NCBI GenBank assembly: GCA_005502925.1
Contig: SCPD01000004.1
Coordinates: 1 to 64,000, forward strand
Reading direction: 5' to 3'
DNA: 64,000 bases
Source: Rhizobiales bacterium Y(2018)
GTDB lineage: Bacteria; Pseudomonadota; Alphaproteobacteria; Rhizobiales; Aestuariivirgaceae
The stretch's first letter is position 1. Each line of letters opens with the position of its first letter. Under the pieces are notes generated by a model that was not told the DNA's origin, did not search any database, and worked only from the letters and a program-made list of their open reading frames with translations. Both the position numbers and the translations under genes were made by a program. This document shows positions 1-11,543 of this stretch, one piece after another.

Positions 1-542
1 CCCAGCAACTGCTTCTTGGACAACAAGGTGAGACGGTAATCGATGAGGCCGAGGATTTGATGACGGCTCTTACCGCTGCCGCAGCCGGACCCGCCGCCGA
101 CGCCGACGCAGAGCTTGGCCAGATTCTTTTTGGACAGCACGTCGAGCTTGGCCTTGATTCCGCCGATCAGGTCGGATTTGGCGACCGCCTGCAACACGCC
201 TTTCCGGTTGAGTACGCCGACCGTGGCCTTCGCCACATTCGTTGTGCCACCAGTACCGCCGAGCAATCCACTGTTGCCACCGACCAGTCCGCCGGTGCCA
301 CCGAGCAATCCGCCACTGCCGCCGAGCAATCCGCCCTTGCCGTTGGACGTAGCACCGGTGTGGCCGGCAGTTCCGACAACGCCGCCGACAGCGCCAACTG
401 CATCGCCGACCGCTCCGACGGCGCCACCAACGACGCCGCCGAGACTGCCGGCATGGCCGGGCGTTGTCATGCCGATGAGTGCGAGTAGCGACACGGCCGC
501 GAAGAGTGCCGTGCTTCTATCGGTGTTTCTTGCCGTAATCAT
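1..542 (-). CDS. Glycine-rich secreted protein, C-terminus cut by window edge
   Basis: The frame starts at ATG 542 and stays open to base 1, so at least 180 residues are present and the end is missing. GGAGAGG lies six bases before the ATG. Residues 1-31 look like a signal peptide with likely cleavage after GHA. Residues 32-60 are Gly/Val/Ala-rich. Residues 70-97 are four heptad repeats of the pattern GGLLGG(S/T/N). A Lys-rich part follows, with two similar blocks, LDVLSKKNL (133-141) and LTLLSKKQL (171-179), around a CVGVGGGSGCGSG cluster with two cysteines. I do not recognise the family. An exported structural or adhesive role is only inferred from composition. Signal peptide, SD and uninterrupted frame make a real gene likely. 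Confidence 0.75.
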   Translation of the reverse strand, partial: MITARNTDRSTALFAAVSLLALIGMTTPGHAGSLGGVVGGAVGAVGDAVGAVGGVVGTAGHTGATSNGKGGLLGGSGGLLGGTGGLVGGNSGLLGGTGGTTNVAKATVGVLNRKGVLQAVAKSDLIGGIKAKLDVLSKKNLAKLCVGVGGGSGCGSGKSRHQILGLIDYRLTLLSKKQLL

Positions 543-700
543 GGAACACCTCTCCGTTGAAGGATGAACCCCCATACTCTTGAAACGCGCTCCAGCGTCA
601 GTTTGTTGCTGACGCACCGGCATTTATGTTTCCCGGATGAAGGCTGGTATTCACACAGGCGGAAATTTAGTTAGATTACGGATCAATACTATCTGGGCCC

Positions 701-2287
701 CTAAAATGCCAGCCGTTTGGCCTGTTTGACCTGCGGCAGCTTCTCCACCGCGGCGAGCACCGCTTCCGGTACCTGCTCGTCGATCTGGACGAGGCAGATG
801 GCATCCTGGCCCTGCGCCTGGCGGCCCAAATGGAAGGTCGCGATATTGACGCCGGCATTGCCGAGCAGCATGCCGAGCGCGCCGATGAAGCCCGGCTTGT
901 CCATATTGGTCACATAGAGCATATGCGGGCCGAATTCCGATTCGAGCTCGATGCCCTTGATCTGGATGATACGCGGCTTGCCGTCGGAGAACACGGTGCC
1001 CGCCACCGAGCGCTCCATCTTTTCCGTCTTGATGGTGAGACGGATATAGGTTTCGTAGGCGCCACGCTGGGTCTGGCGCACCTCGTCGACCTTGATGCCG
1101 CGTTCCTTCGCCACCACCGGCGCCGACACCATATTGACGTCGCCCAGCATCGGCTTCAGCACGCCGGCAAGGGCTGCCGAGGTGAGGGCCCGCGTATTCA
1201 TGTCCCCGACCTCGCCCGCATATTCGATGACGATGCCGGTGATCGGTTCGTCGGTGAGCTGGCCGGCGAAGGAGCCGAGCTTCTCGGCGACGGCGATGAA
1301 GGGCCGCAAGCGTGGCGCCTCGTCCGCCGAGATCGACGGCATGTTGAGGGCGTTGGAGACCGCACCGGTGATGAGATAGTCGGCCATCTGCTCGGCGATC
1401 TGAATGGCGACATTCTCCTGCGCCTCCGCCGTCGAGGCGCCGAGATGCGGCGTCGCCACGATGTTTTCATGTCCGAAGAGCGGATGCTGGGTGGCGGGTT
1501 CCGTCTCGAACACATCGAGGGCAGCGCCGGCGACATGGCCGGAATCGAGCGCCTCCCGCAGCGCTTCCTCGACGACGAGGCCGCCTCTGGCGCAGTTGAT
1601 GATGCGCACGCCCTTCTTCATCCTGGCGATCGCCGCTCTGTCGATGATGCCGCGCGTCTTGTCGGTGAGCGGCGTATGGAGCGTAATGAAATCGGATCGG
1701 CGCAACACGTCCTCGAGTTCGACCTTCTCGACGCCGATCTCGATGGCGCGCTCAGGCGACAGGAAGGGATCGAAGGCGATTACCTTCATCTTGAGGCCGA
1801 GCGCCCGGTCGGCGACGATGGCGCCGATATTGCCGCAGCCGATCACACCCAGCGTCTTGTTGAAGAGCTCGACGCCCATGAAGCGGTTCTTTTCCCACTT
1901 GCCGGCATGGGTTGAGGCATTGGCTTCCGGGATCTGGCGCGCCAGCGCCATCATCAGCGAGATCGCATGCTCGGCGGTGGTGATGGCGTTGCCGAAGGGC
2001 GTGTTCATCACGATGATGCCGCGCCCCGTCGCCGCCGGGATATCGACATTGTCGACGCCGATGCCGGCCCGGCCGATCACCTTGAGCTTGGTCGCCGCGG
2101 CGATGAGCTTCGGCGACACTTTCGTCGCCGAGCGGATGGCGAGGCCGTCATATCGCGGAATGGCGGCGAGGAGCGCGTCCTTGTCCTTGCCGAGATCGGG
2201 CTGATAGTCGACGTCGATGCCGCGGTCGCGGAAAATCTGGATGGAGGCTTCTGACAGCTTGTCGGAAACGAGAACGCGGGGTTTCAT
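701..2287 (-). CDS. serA: D-3-phosphoglycerate dehydrogenase
   Basis: SerA oxidises 3-phosphoglycerate to 3-phosphohydroxypyruvate, the first step of phosphorylated serine synthesis. The 528-residue length fits the long type: N-terminal D-2-hydroxyacid dehydrogenase domain, Rossmann NAD domain with a GCGNIG dinucleotide motif, the INCARGG and TPHLGAST signatures, then an intervening domain and a C-terminal ACT domain (the last ~80 residues). The start at MKPRVLVSD was chosen because the frame continues far upstream through the opposite-strand serC region only as nonsense and a GGAG lies just ahead of this ATG. serC is 71 bases upstream on the same strand, so the pair probably forms a serine operon. 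Confidence 0.97.
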   Translation of the reverse strand: MKPRVLVSDKLSEASIQIFRDRGIDVDYQPDLGKDKDALLAAIPRYDGLAIRSATKVSPKLIAAATKLKVIGRAGIGVDNVDIPAATGRGIIVMNTPFGNAITTAEHAISLMMALARQIPEANASTHAGKWEKNRFMGVELFNKTLGVIGCGNIGAIVADRALGLKMKVIAFDPFLSPERAIEIGVEKVELEDVLRRSDFITLHTPLTDKTRGIIDRAAIARMKKGVRIINCARGGLVVEEALREALDSGHVAGAALDVFETEPATQHPLFGHENIVATPHLGASTAEAQENVAIQIAEQMADYLITGAVSNALNMPSISADEAPRLRPFIAVAEKLGSFAGQLTDEPITGIVIEYAGEVGDMNTRALTSAALAGVLKPMLGDVNMVSAPVVAKERGIKVDEVRQTQRGAYETYIRLTIKTEKMERSVAGTVFSDGKPRIIQIKGIELESEFGPHMLYVTNMDKPGFIGALGMLLGNAGVNIATFHLGRQAQGQDAICLVQIDEQVPEAVLAAVEKLPQVKQAKRLAF

Positions 2288-2358
2288 GAGAGAACTCCGA
2301 AAATATGTGACGGCTTGGAAGATGTGAAGCGCGCGACTGGGATCGCGCGCGAAAAGCT

Positions 2359-3486
2359 TCAGCGCGTGGCTTCGGCGTAGGCCCAGTCGAGCCAGGGAAT
2401 GAACGCCTCGACGTCGGATGTCTCGACGGTGGCGCCGCACCAGATGCGCAGACCCGGCGGCGCGTCGCGATAGGCGCCGATATCGAAGGCAGCGCGCTCG
2501 GCCTCGAGCAGCTTCGCCATCGATTTCGGCACGTTTTCGCCGCCATCGAGGGTCAGGCACACCGAGGTGTTGGAGCGTGTCTTCGCGTCCTTGGCGAGAT
2601 GATGCGCGAAGGAGCGTCCGGCGATCCATTTGTCGATGACCGCCGCATTGGCGCTGGCGCGCTGGCGCAATACCTTGAGCCCGCCGATGCCGCGTGCCCA
2701 GTTGAGCGCCACCAGATAGTCCTCGACGCACAGCATCGAAGGCGTGTTGATGGTTTCGCCGGTGAAGATGCCTTGGATGAGCTTGCCGCCCTGCGTCATG
2801 CGGAAGATCTTCGGCAGCGGCCAGGCCGGCACGTAGCTTTCGAGCCTCTCGACGGCGCGCGGCGACAGGATGATCACGCCATGGGCGCCCTCGCCACCCA
2901 GTACTTTCTGCCAGGAGAAGGTAACGACATCGAGCTTGGCAAAATCGAGAGCTTGGGCGAAGGCAGCCGAGGTCGCGTCACAGATGGTGAGGCCCTGGCG
3001 GTCGGCGGCGATCCAGTCGCCATCGGGCACGCAGACGCCCGACGTCGTGCCGTTCCAGGTGAAGACCACATCATGGCTGAAATCGATCGCTTTGAGGTCG
3101 GGCAGCTCGCCATAGGGTGCCTTGAGGACGCGCGCGTCCTTGAGCTTGAGCTGCTTGATCACGTCGCTGACCCAGCCTTCGCCGAAGCTTTCCCAGGCGA
3201 GGAGATCGACCGGACGGGCGCCGAGCAGCGACCACAGCGCCATTTCGACGGCGCCGGTATCGGAGGCCGGCACGATGCCGATCAGGTGGCTGTCGGGAAC
3301 TTCGAGGATCTCGCGCGTCAGCGTGATCGCCTGTTTGAGACGCTGCTTGCCTTCGCTCGAGCGATGCGAGCGTCCGATCAGGGCATGGGAGAGGAGTTCA
3401 GGAGACCAGCCCGGGATTTTCGCGCACGGGCCGGAAGAGAAGTGCGGATTAGCCGGCCGCACAGCCGGTTTCTCGATCGTCGTCAT
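2359..3486 (-). CDS. serC: Phosphoserine aminotransferase
   Basis: SerC is a PLP enzyme that converts 3-phosphohydroxypyruvate and glutamate to phosphoserine, the step after SerA. The 375-residue protein has the alphaproteobacterial N-terminus [18 protein letters not shown], the class V aminotransferase fold, and the PLP-lysine region [11 protein letters not shown] near the middle. The ATG at 3486 is preceded by AAGGATGGAG; a longer in-frame extension lacks family similarity. It is the first gene of the serC-serA unit. Its SD lies in the 3' arm of a small hairpin, suggesting translational control through the leader described separately. Confidence 0.97.
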   Translation of the reverse strand: MTTIEKPAVRPANPHFSSGPCAKIPGWSPELLSHALIGRSHRSSEGKQRLKQAITLTREILEVPDSHLIGIVPASDTGAVEMALWSLLGARPVDLLAWESFGEGWVSDVIKQLKLKDARVLKAPYGELPDLKAIDFSHDVVFTWNGTTSGVCVPDGDWIAADRQGLTICDATSAAFAQALDFAKLDVVTFSWQKVLGGEGAHGVIILSPRAVERLESYVPAWPLPKIFRMTQGGKLIQGIFTGETINTPSMLCVEDYLVALNWARGIGGLKVLRQRASANAAVIDKWIAGRSFAHHLAKDAKTRSNTSVCLTLDGGENVPKSMAKLLEAERAAFDIGAYRDAPPGLRIWCGATVETSDVEAFIPWLDWAYAEATR

Positions 3487-3600
3487 GTCTGCTCCATCCT
3501 TACAGATGGTCCGCCTCTCGGTGGGGAGAGGTGTCCCGGCGACGCTCATGCCTGAGACCGGGGCGTTCGTCAACTGTCTTGCGTGAAGAGCCCCACCCTG
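3487..3600 (-). promoter_or_regulatory. Structured serC 5' leader, candidate serC RNA motif
   Basis: Reading toward serC, three hairpins can be drawn: a weak one (CTCA/TGAG arms inside ACGC/GCGT), a perfect six-pair one (CCTCTC-CCCACC-GAGAGG), and CCATC-TGTAAG-GATGG, whose 3' arm contains the serC SD. A serC leader motif is known upstream of serC-serA operons in alphaproteobacteria. I matched position and general shape, not a covariance model, so the assignment is tentative. Confidence 0.45.
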
Positions 3601-3697
3601 CTCGCTCACGCTCGCCACCCTCCCCGTTCCTGGGAGGGAGATTCCTCCCTCCTCACGCGAAGCATGGGGAGGGTGGCGCGAAGCACCGGGTGGGGTG
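3588..3697. repeat. Large imperfect palindrome between serC and OMP gene
   Basis: The left arm begins CCCCACCC and contains CGCCACCCTCCCC; the right arm mirrors it with GGGGAGGGTGGCG and ends GGGTGGGG. A second inner palindrome (GGGAGGGA / TCCCTCC) sits at the centre. The layout is typical of intergenic palindromic repeats in Rhizobiales. It carries no open frame of note. Confidence 0.6.
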
Positions 3698-3733
3698 CAA
3701 AAATAAAACGGCGGTGGATTTCTCCACCGCCGC
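3698..3733 (-). terminator. Rho-independent terminator of the OMP gene
   Basis: On the minus strand a perfect ten-pair stem (arms 3723-3732 and 3709-3718, loop GAAA) is followed by TTTTATTTTT. It lies 31 bases after the OMP stop codon. Confidence 0.88.
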
Positions 3734-3763
3734 TTCGTTCAAGCGAGGTCTCTCGATCGAGCC

Positions 3764-4330
3764 TCAGAACTTGAAGCGGATACCCGCGAGCGCCGAGTGA
3801 TCGGCCGGATTCTCGCCACTGATCATCAGCTCGCGATAACGGTAACCGAAGTCGAGCGCGATGCTCTGCGACATGTCGACGGAGACACCGCCCATCAGCG
3901 CGTAGGTGAAGCCGTCGTCGCTCAGGCCGTCATCGGCGCTGACCCAGCCATAACCGGCACCGGCGCCGATATAGGGCGTGAAGATCGAGTCGTTCTTCCA
4001 GTCGAAGTACAAGTTGCCGAGCACGGTCGTCAGGCTGGCATCGGCGTTGTCACCGACCTCGTAGTCACCCGACCAGTCGACGCGCACATCCGAGCGCAGA
4101 TAATCGTTGAACTGATAACCGACACCGCCGCCCACCGCGAAGGCATTGTCCTTGTCGCCCCAATCGAGGAACGACCAGCCGAGATCACCACGCAGATAGA
4201 AGCCCATCGCCTGATACTGCTCCTGCGTGACGGTCTCCGGTTCCGGCGGCGTCACATCGGCGGCCTGCGCTGCGACAGCGAGACCCGCCGTCATCGCAGT
4301 GGCCAGCAAAACGAGCTTGAAAGATTTCAT
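3764..4330 (-). CDS. Outer-membrane beta-barrel protein (OmpW/Omp25-like)
   Basis: The 188-residue protein has an N-terminal signal peptide ending near AQA|AD (about residue 23). Short alternating amphipathic strands follow (for example FYLRGDLGWSF, GYQFNDYLRSDVRVDW, FTPYIGAGAGYGW, SIALDFGYRY), and it ends in aromatic phenylalanine (GIRFKF), the usual beta-barrel C-terminal signature. It resembles the outer-membrane protein beta-barrel family common in Rhizobiales (pfam13505 type). The start MKSFKLVLL has a GGAG upstream; a longer frame adds a non-signal extension. It is monocistronic: a terminator follows, and a divergent exporter gene lies upstream across a 217-base promoter region. The substrate or role is unknown. 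Confidence 0.88.
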   Translation of the reverse strand: MKSFKLVLLATAMTAGLAVAAQAADVTPPEPETVTQEQYQAMGFYLRGDLGWSFLDWGDKDNAFAVGGGVGYQFNDYLRSDVRVDWSGDYEVGDNADASLTTVLGNLYFDWKNDSIFTPYIGAGAGYGWVSADDGLSDDGFTYALMGGVSVDMSQSIALDFGYRYRELMISGENPADHSALAGIRFKF

Positions 4331-4547
4331 AGACACTTCTCCTCTCCCGGATACATCCGGTAACTCACGTCCCTCGTGATGGTTCCTAGTTAGGAGCGGC
4401 GTGTGACGAGAGCCGGGCTCGAATCGGGCGGTAAAAAGGCAGATTGTAACTGTTGCCAAAACATCACGCTTTGCTGTGCCCGATCGAGACAGATGCGTGA
4501 GAAGTCATTGACCGTGCACTGACCATAACGCTAGTTACCGTTGTGTC

Positions 4548-5441
4548 ATGAACTCCTCCCCTACGACAAAAGACTGGATTGCGCTCGTCGTACTCGTGAT
4601 GACGTGGGGTTCGTCCTTCGCGATGACCAAGATTGCCGTTGCGTCGATGGATCCCGCCTGGGTCATGGCGCTGCGCCTCTCGATCGCCGGCATATTTCTC
4701 GCCTGCGTTGTGATGCTGACGAAGCGACAATGGCCGCGCGGGCGGGAACTCTGGCTGTGGTTCGCCGGCCTCGGCCTCATCGGCCACGCGGTTCCCTTCT
4801 TTCTCGTCTCGTGGGGAACTCAATTCATCTCCTCAGGATTGTCCGGCGTCCTGATGGGGGCGATTCCGCTTTTCGTCATCGTGCTCGCACATTTTTTCCT
4901 GCCCGATGAGAAGCTCACACGCATGAAGGCGGCGGGATTCGTCATCGGCTTCGTCGGCCTGATGATCGTGCTCGGACCCGAGAAGCTCCTGCGCTTCGAG
5001 GGCCAGGGCATGGCGCTCGTCGGCGAGATCGCCATCATCTTTTCCTGCCTCTGCTATGCGACGCACGGCCTGCTCGCAAGGCGCATTCCGTTCCAGGGCC
5101 CGGTCGAACAGGCGGCCGCCGTCTGCCTCACCGGCGGCGCCATGGGCGTGATCTTCGCTGCGCTCTACGCACCCAATGGCCTCGATCAGGCGACGACGCT
5201 CGCCTTCCTGTGCGTGATCGGCCTCGGCATCGTTCCGACGGCAATCGCCACCTTGCTGGTCTACGCCATCGTGCGTTCGGCCGGCGTGAGCTTCATGTCC
5301 TATTCCAACTATCTGGTGCCGGTCTATGCGCTGGGCCTTGGTGCGGTCCTGCTCGGCGAGAGCCTGACCGCGAATGTCGGCATCGGCCTCGTGCTCATCC
5401 TCGCCGGCATCGCCGCCAGCCGGATGCGCCGGGCTGACTGA
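4548..5441 (+). CDS. DMT-superfamily transporter with two EamA domains
   Basis: The 297-residue protein has about ten hydrophobic segments arranged as two EamA repeats, each of five helices (residues ~10-145 and ~160-293). The N-terminal W-G-S-S-F-A motif and the C-terminal NYLVPVYALGLGAVLLGE segment are typical of drug/metabolite exporters. It should sit in the inner membrane. Substrate cannot be read from sequence. No clear SD precedes ATG 4548, but the first helix starts within 15 residues, so this start is preferred. It is divergent from the OMP gene and converges on glmM, 15 bases away. Confidence 0.9.
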   Translation: MNSSPTTKDWIALVVLVMTWGSSFAMTKIAVASMDPAWVMALRLSIAGIFLACVVMLTKRQWPRGRELWLWFAGLGLIGHAVPFFLVSWGTQFISSGLSGVLMGAIPLFVIVLAHFFLPDEKLTRMKAAGFVIGFVGLMIVLGPEKLLRFEGQGMALVGEIAIIFSCLCYATHGLLARRIPFQGPVEQAAAVCLTGGAMGVIFAALYAPNGLDQATTLAFLCVIGLGIVPTAIATLLVYAIVRSAGVSFMSYSNYLVPVYALGLGAVLLGESLTANVGIGLVLILAGIAASRMRRAD

Positions 5442-5456
5442 ACGACGTCGAGGCCA

Positions 5457-6803
<1,347 letters not shown>

Positions 6804-6878
6804 GGTTTTCCTTTTCCTAACGTGACCTTGCCGTCTCACTGAACCCGAACAGTCTATACCAGAACGGGCGCTGAAGGG

Positions 6879-7931
6879 TTAAAGCCGGGCGGCCTCGGGA
6901 TCGGCGCCGGCGAGCGCCACCGCAAGGGCTTGCCGGGTCGGCTTGACGTCATGAATCCTGAGAACATGGGCACCATTGAGAGCGGCCTGGATCGCCCCTC
7001 CGACCGAGCCGAAGACCCGGTCGGCCGCCTTCTTTTCGCCGGTCAGGGCGCCGGTAAACGCCTTGCGCGACAGCCCGACCAGAAGCACGGTGCCGAGCCC
7101 GTGGAAAAGCGCCAGCTCATTGAGCAGCGTCAGATTGTGGTGGAAGGTTTTGCCGAAACCAATGCCGGGATCGACCGCGATGAGGCGGCGCGGAATGCCC
7201 GCCGCCTCGCAGTGAGCGATGCGGGCATTGAGCATGTCGAACACGTCGAGCGTCACATCGTCATAGACGGGATTATTCTGCATCGTCTTGGGATCGCCCT
7301 GCGCATGCATGAGCACGACCGGCAGACCGAGCGCCGCCACGGTACCGACACCTTCGGGGTCATAGGAGAGCGCCGAGACGTCATTGACGATTCGCGCCCC
7401 GGCCGCTGCCGCCTCGCGCATGACCTGCGCCTTGCGTGTATCGACCGAAATACAATGGCCTTGCTGCGCCAAAGCCTCGATGACCGGCAAAATACGCGCG
7501 AGTTCTGCTTCCGCCGGCACCGCGTCGGAGCCGGGCCTGGTGGATTCTCCGCCGATATCGAGAATGTCGGCGCCCTCGCTTGCGAGCCGCGCGCCATGCA
7601 CGATCGCCTCGCTTGCATTCGCCAATTGCCCGCCATCAGAGAAGGAATCGGGCGTGACATTGACGATGCCCATCAGCTTCGGCCGGTTCATCGCGAGGCC
7701 GGCAAAGTCCGGCCGGCGCGCTTCGATGAGCGCCAGCTGATCTCGCCATGCACGCGCTTCGGGATAGGCGACGATACGTCTGGAAATGGTGCCGCCGTCG
7801 CGCTCGATGACCTGAACCTGCGTGAAGGCGATGAAGTCGGAACCGCCGAGCGCACCGGCGCCGCCCGCCGCGATCGCGCGGCGCGCATCGGGTCCATGAA
7901 GCAGGCTCAGCGGGCGGAGATAGAGGGTCAT
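6879..7931 (-). CDS. folP: Dihydropteroate synthase
   Basis: FolP joins p-aminobenzoate to 6-hydroxymethyl-dihydropterin pyrophosphate in folate synthesis and is the sulfonamide target. The pterin-binding TIM barrel is clear: GIVNVTPDSFSDGG, DIGGESTRPGS, VDTRK, NDVSAL and the C-terminal RIHDV. An N-terminal extension of ~85 residues precedes the barrel, as in many alphaproteobacteria, giving 350 residues against about 280 in E. coli. The gene lies between ftsH and glmM, but a strong terminator separates it from ftsH, so it probably has its own promoter within the short stretch 7932-8013. Confidence 0.95.
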   Translation of the reverse strand: MTLYLRPLSLLHGPDARRAIAAGGAGALGGSDFIAFTQVQVIERDGGTISRRIVAYPEARAWRDQLALIEARRPDFAGLAMNRPKLMGIVNVTPDSFSDGGQLANASEAIVHGARLASEGADILDIGGESTRPGSDAVPAEAELARILPVIEALAQQGHCISVDTRKAQVMREAAAAGARIVNDVSALSYDPEGVGTVAALGLPVVLMHAQGDPKTMQNNPVYDDVTLDVFDMLNARIAHCEAAGIPRRLIAVDPGIGFGKTFHHNLTLLNELALFHGLGTVLLVGLSRKAFTGALTGEKKAADRVFGSVGGAIQAALNGAHVLRIHDVKPTRQALAVALAGADPEAARL

Positions 7932-7960
7932 CGTGCTAACCCTCGCCCCGACCTACATCA

Positions 7961-8013
7961 TTTTCCCCTTCTCCCGCTTGCGGGAGAAGGTGGCCGACAG
8001 GCCGGATGAGGGT
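7961..8013. repeat. Dispersed alphaproteobacterial palindrome, copy A
   Basis: The core is CTTCTCCCGC-TTG-GCGGGAGAAG-type hairpin followed by GGTGGCCGACAGGCCGGATGAGGG. Copy B at 8138-8186 is the same element in inverted orientation, so the two can pair over about 50 bases. Such CCCTCATCC...CTTCTCCCGC elements are common in Rhizobiales intergenic DNA. Confidence 0.8.
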
Positions 8014-8054
8014 GTCAAAAAACAACGACGACGTTGCAATCGGCAACGTCGTCG
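8014..8054 (-). terminator. Rho-independent terminator of ftsH
   Basis: A perfect twelve-pair stem (arms 8043-8054 and 8026-8037, loop of five) is followed on the minus strand by TTGTTTTTT. It ends ftsH transcription before folP. Confidence 0.9.
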
Positions 8055-8137
8055 GAAGATGAATTAACTGTCGAACAAATGACATCCGTGACTAGCGATG
8101 CTCCCCACTCGATGACGGTCGCGAAGGACGATAGAAC

Positions 8138-8186
8138 ACCCTCATCCGCCCTTCGGGCACCTTCTCCCGCAAGCGGGAGAAGGGGA
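8138..8186. repeat. Dispersed alphaproteobacterial palindrome, copy B
   Basis: Inverted copy of the element at 7961-8013, with the same CCTTCTCCCGCAAGCGGG core; the variable arm reads CCGCCCTTCGGGCA instead of CCGGCCTGTCGGCCA, which keeps the small stem paired. Confidence 0.8.
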
Positions 8187-8216
8187 ATACGCGTAGAGTG
8201 CGTGAACTCGCGATCC

Positions 8217-10148
<1,932 letters not shown>

Positions 10149-10220
10149 GTCGTTCCTCTCTCAAGGGCCCTGAGGCCGAAGGGATTTGGGCCGATCCTGC
10201 CGCCCAAAAGTTAAATCTAA

Positions 10221-10248
10221 CATAGGGATGCGGGTCAGGATTGCCAAG
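10221..10248 (-). promoter_or_regulatory. Putative ftsH promoter
   Basis: CTTGGC and CCTATG are 16 bases apart upstream of ftsH, about 70 bases before its start codon. CTTG at -35 and CCTATG near -10 fit either the rhizobial housekeeping or the heat-shock sigma pattern; ftsH is often heat-shock controlled. Visual match only. Confidence 0.35.
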
Positions 10249-10271
10249 CATGGCAGCTTTGCTAAAGCAAT

Positions 10272-11543
10272 TTATAGGCCGATTTTCTGAAATTCCGCGA
10301 CCGCCCGCAAGCCCGGCGGGGCGCTTTGTCCCACATAGCTTAACGAAGGGATGGCCGCAATCTCGCCCTCGATCAGCAAGGCTGGCAGGCCATCCTGGAC
10401 GAAGGCGGGGATATTGGGGTTGCGCGCCACCTTCAGCCCCTGAACCGGAAGGATGGCGACGTCGGGGGCCAGGGGGCCGATACTGATCCTGAAACGGTTG
10501 TCCCAGATGAGGCTCCTGCCCGCCACCAGCAGGACCGGGGTCCGGCTGATACGGCCGGCCTCGCGCCCGATCAGCAGATGGCGCTTGCGCTGGGCGAGCC
10601 GGCAGCCGGCGAGCGTGCGGGCCTCTGTCCCGCCGCGCCTCAGCCAGTGATGGAGCGCCTCAACCGCCATGAGGCGGGGCGGCGTGTCGCCGCCACCCAG
10701 CTGTCCCAGAAACCGCTCGAGGAGCTGGATCGCCACCTCCTCATCGAGCTTGTGGAAGGCCGGGAGATCGACCATCGCGAAGCCTTCCGGCCGGATCTCC
10801 ACGTGACGGCTGACGAACTCGCGGCACAGGCCTTCGATCGTGGCGAGGGCCCGTTCGAGCCGCGCCGCCGAGCGCGTTATGGCTTCAGGGGTCAGGCCGA
10901 GCTCGGCCAGCATCGGCAGCGCCTGACGCAGCCGCACCCGCTCGAAGCGCTCATCCCGGTTGCTCGGATCCTCGATCCAGTCATGTCGCGCGGCCACCAG
11001 CGTCGCCCTGAGATCGGCGCGGCTCGTCTGGAGCAGCGGACGCTCCAGCAAGACGGTGCCCGTCTCGTCGGCCCGCATGGCGGAGAGGCCCCTGATGCCA
11101 CTGCCGCGCGCCAGCCGCATGAGGAAGGTTTCGGCCTGGTCTTCGCGCGTATGCGCGGTCGCCAGGAGGCTCGCGCCATGGGCAATGCACCAGTCGCGCA
11201 TCAGGCCATAACGCATCTCGCGCGCCTTGGCCTGGAGGCCGCTCACCGGCCGGGCCCCGGTCCAGGTAAGGATCTGCGCCTCGAGGCCGAGCGCTTGGGC
11301 CCGGGCCGCGACCTTGCGGGCTTCGGCCGCGGCTTCAGTCCGCAAGCCATGATCGACGGTGAGGATGGTGAGGCGCGGCGCATTGCGCTGTGAGGTGGCC
11401 CAGCGCGCCGCGAGCCACATGAGCGCGGTTGAATCGCTGCCGCCCGAAACTGCAAGCGCTACATGGTCATGGAAGGTCAGGGATTCGAAAAGCGCTTGCG
11501 CAGCGTCGAGACTGATCGGACGGCCTGCCTCAGCAGCCGGCAC
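10272..11543 (-). CDS. tilS: tRNA(Ile)-lysidine synthase
   Basis: TilS uses ATP and lysine to convert C34 of tRNA-Ile(CAU) to lysidine, changing both codon reading and charging. The N-terminal PP-loop motif SGGSDS is at residues ~34-39, followed by DHGLR and the TAHTREDQAETFLMRLARGSG signature region. The C-terminal half is divergent, as usual. The start is a GTG at 11543 lying inside the end of cpoB (14-base overlap), indicating translational coupling. ftsH follows after 123 bases. Confidence 0.93.
   Translation of the reverse strand: MPAAEAGRPISLDAAQALFESLTFHDHVALAVSGGSDSTALMWLAARWATSQRNAPRLTILTVDHGLRTEAAAEARKVAARAQALGLEAQILTWTGARPVSGLQAKAREMRYGLMRDWCIAHGASLLATAHTREDQAETFLMRLARGSGIRGLSAMRADETGTVLLERPLLQTSRADLRATLVAARHDWIEDPSNRDERFERVRLRQALPMLAELGLTPEAITRSAARLERALATIEGLCREFVSRHVEIRPEGFAMVDLPAFHKLDEEVAIQLLERFLGQLGGGDTPPRLMAVEALHHWLRRGGTEARTLAGCRLAQRKRHLLIGREAGRISRTPVLLVAGRSLIWDNRFRISIGPLAPDVAILPVQGLKVARNPNIPAFVQDGLPALLIEGEIAAIPSLSYVGQSAPPGLRAVAEFQKIGL

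Noticed and set aside
241-345. CRISPR-like spacing in the glycine-rich gene
   Set aside because: The 21-base periodicity reflects heptad codon repeats in a coding frame; there are no unique spacers.
2288-2731. Upstream extension of serA
   Set aside because: The added ~148 residues are an Arg-rich shadow of the serC strand; the family start is MKPRVLVSD.
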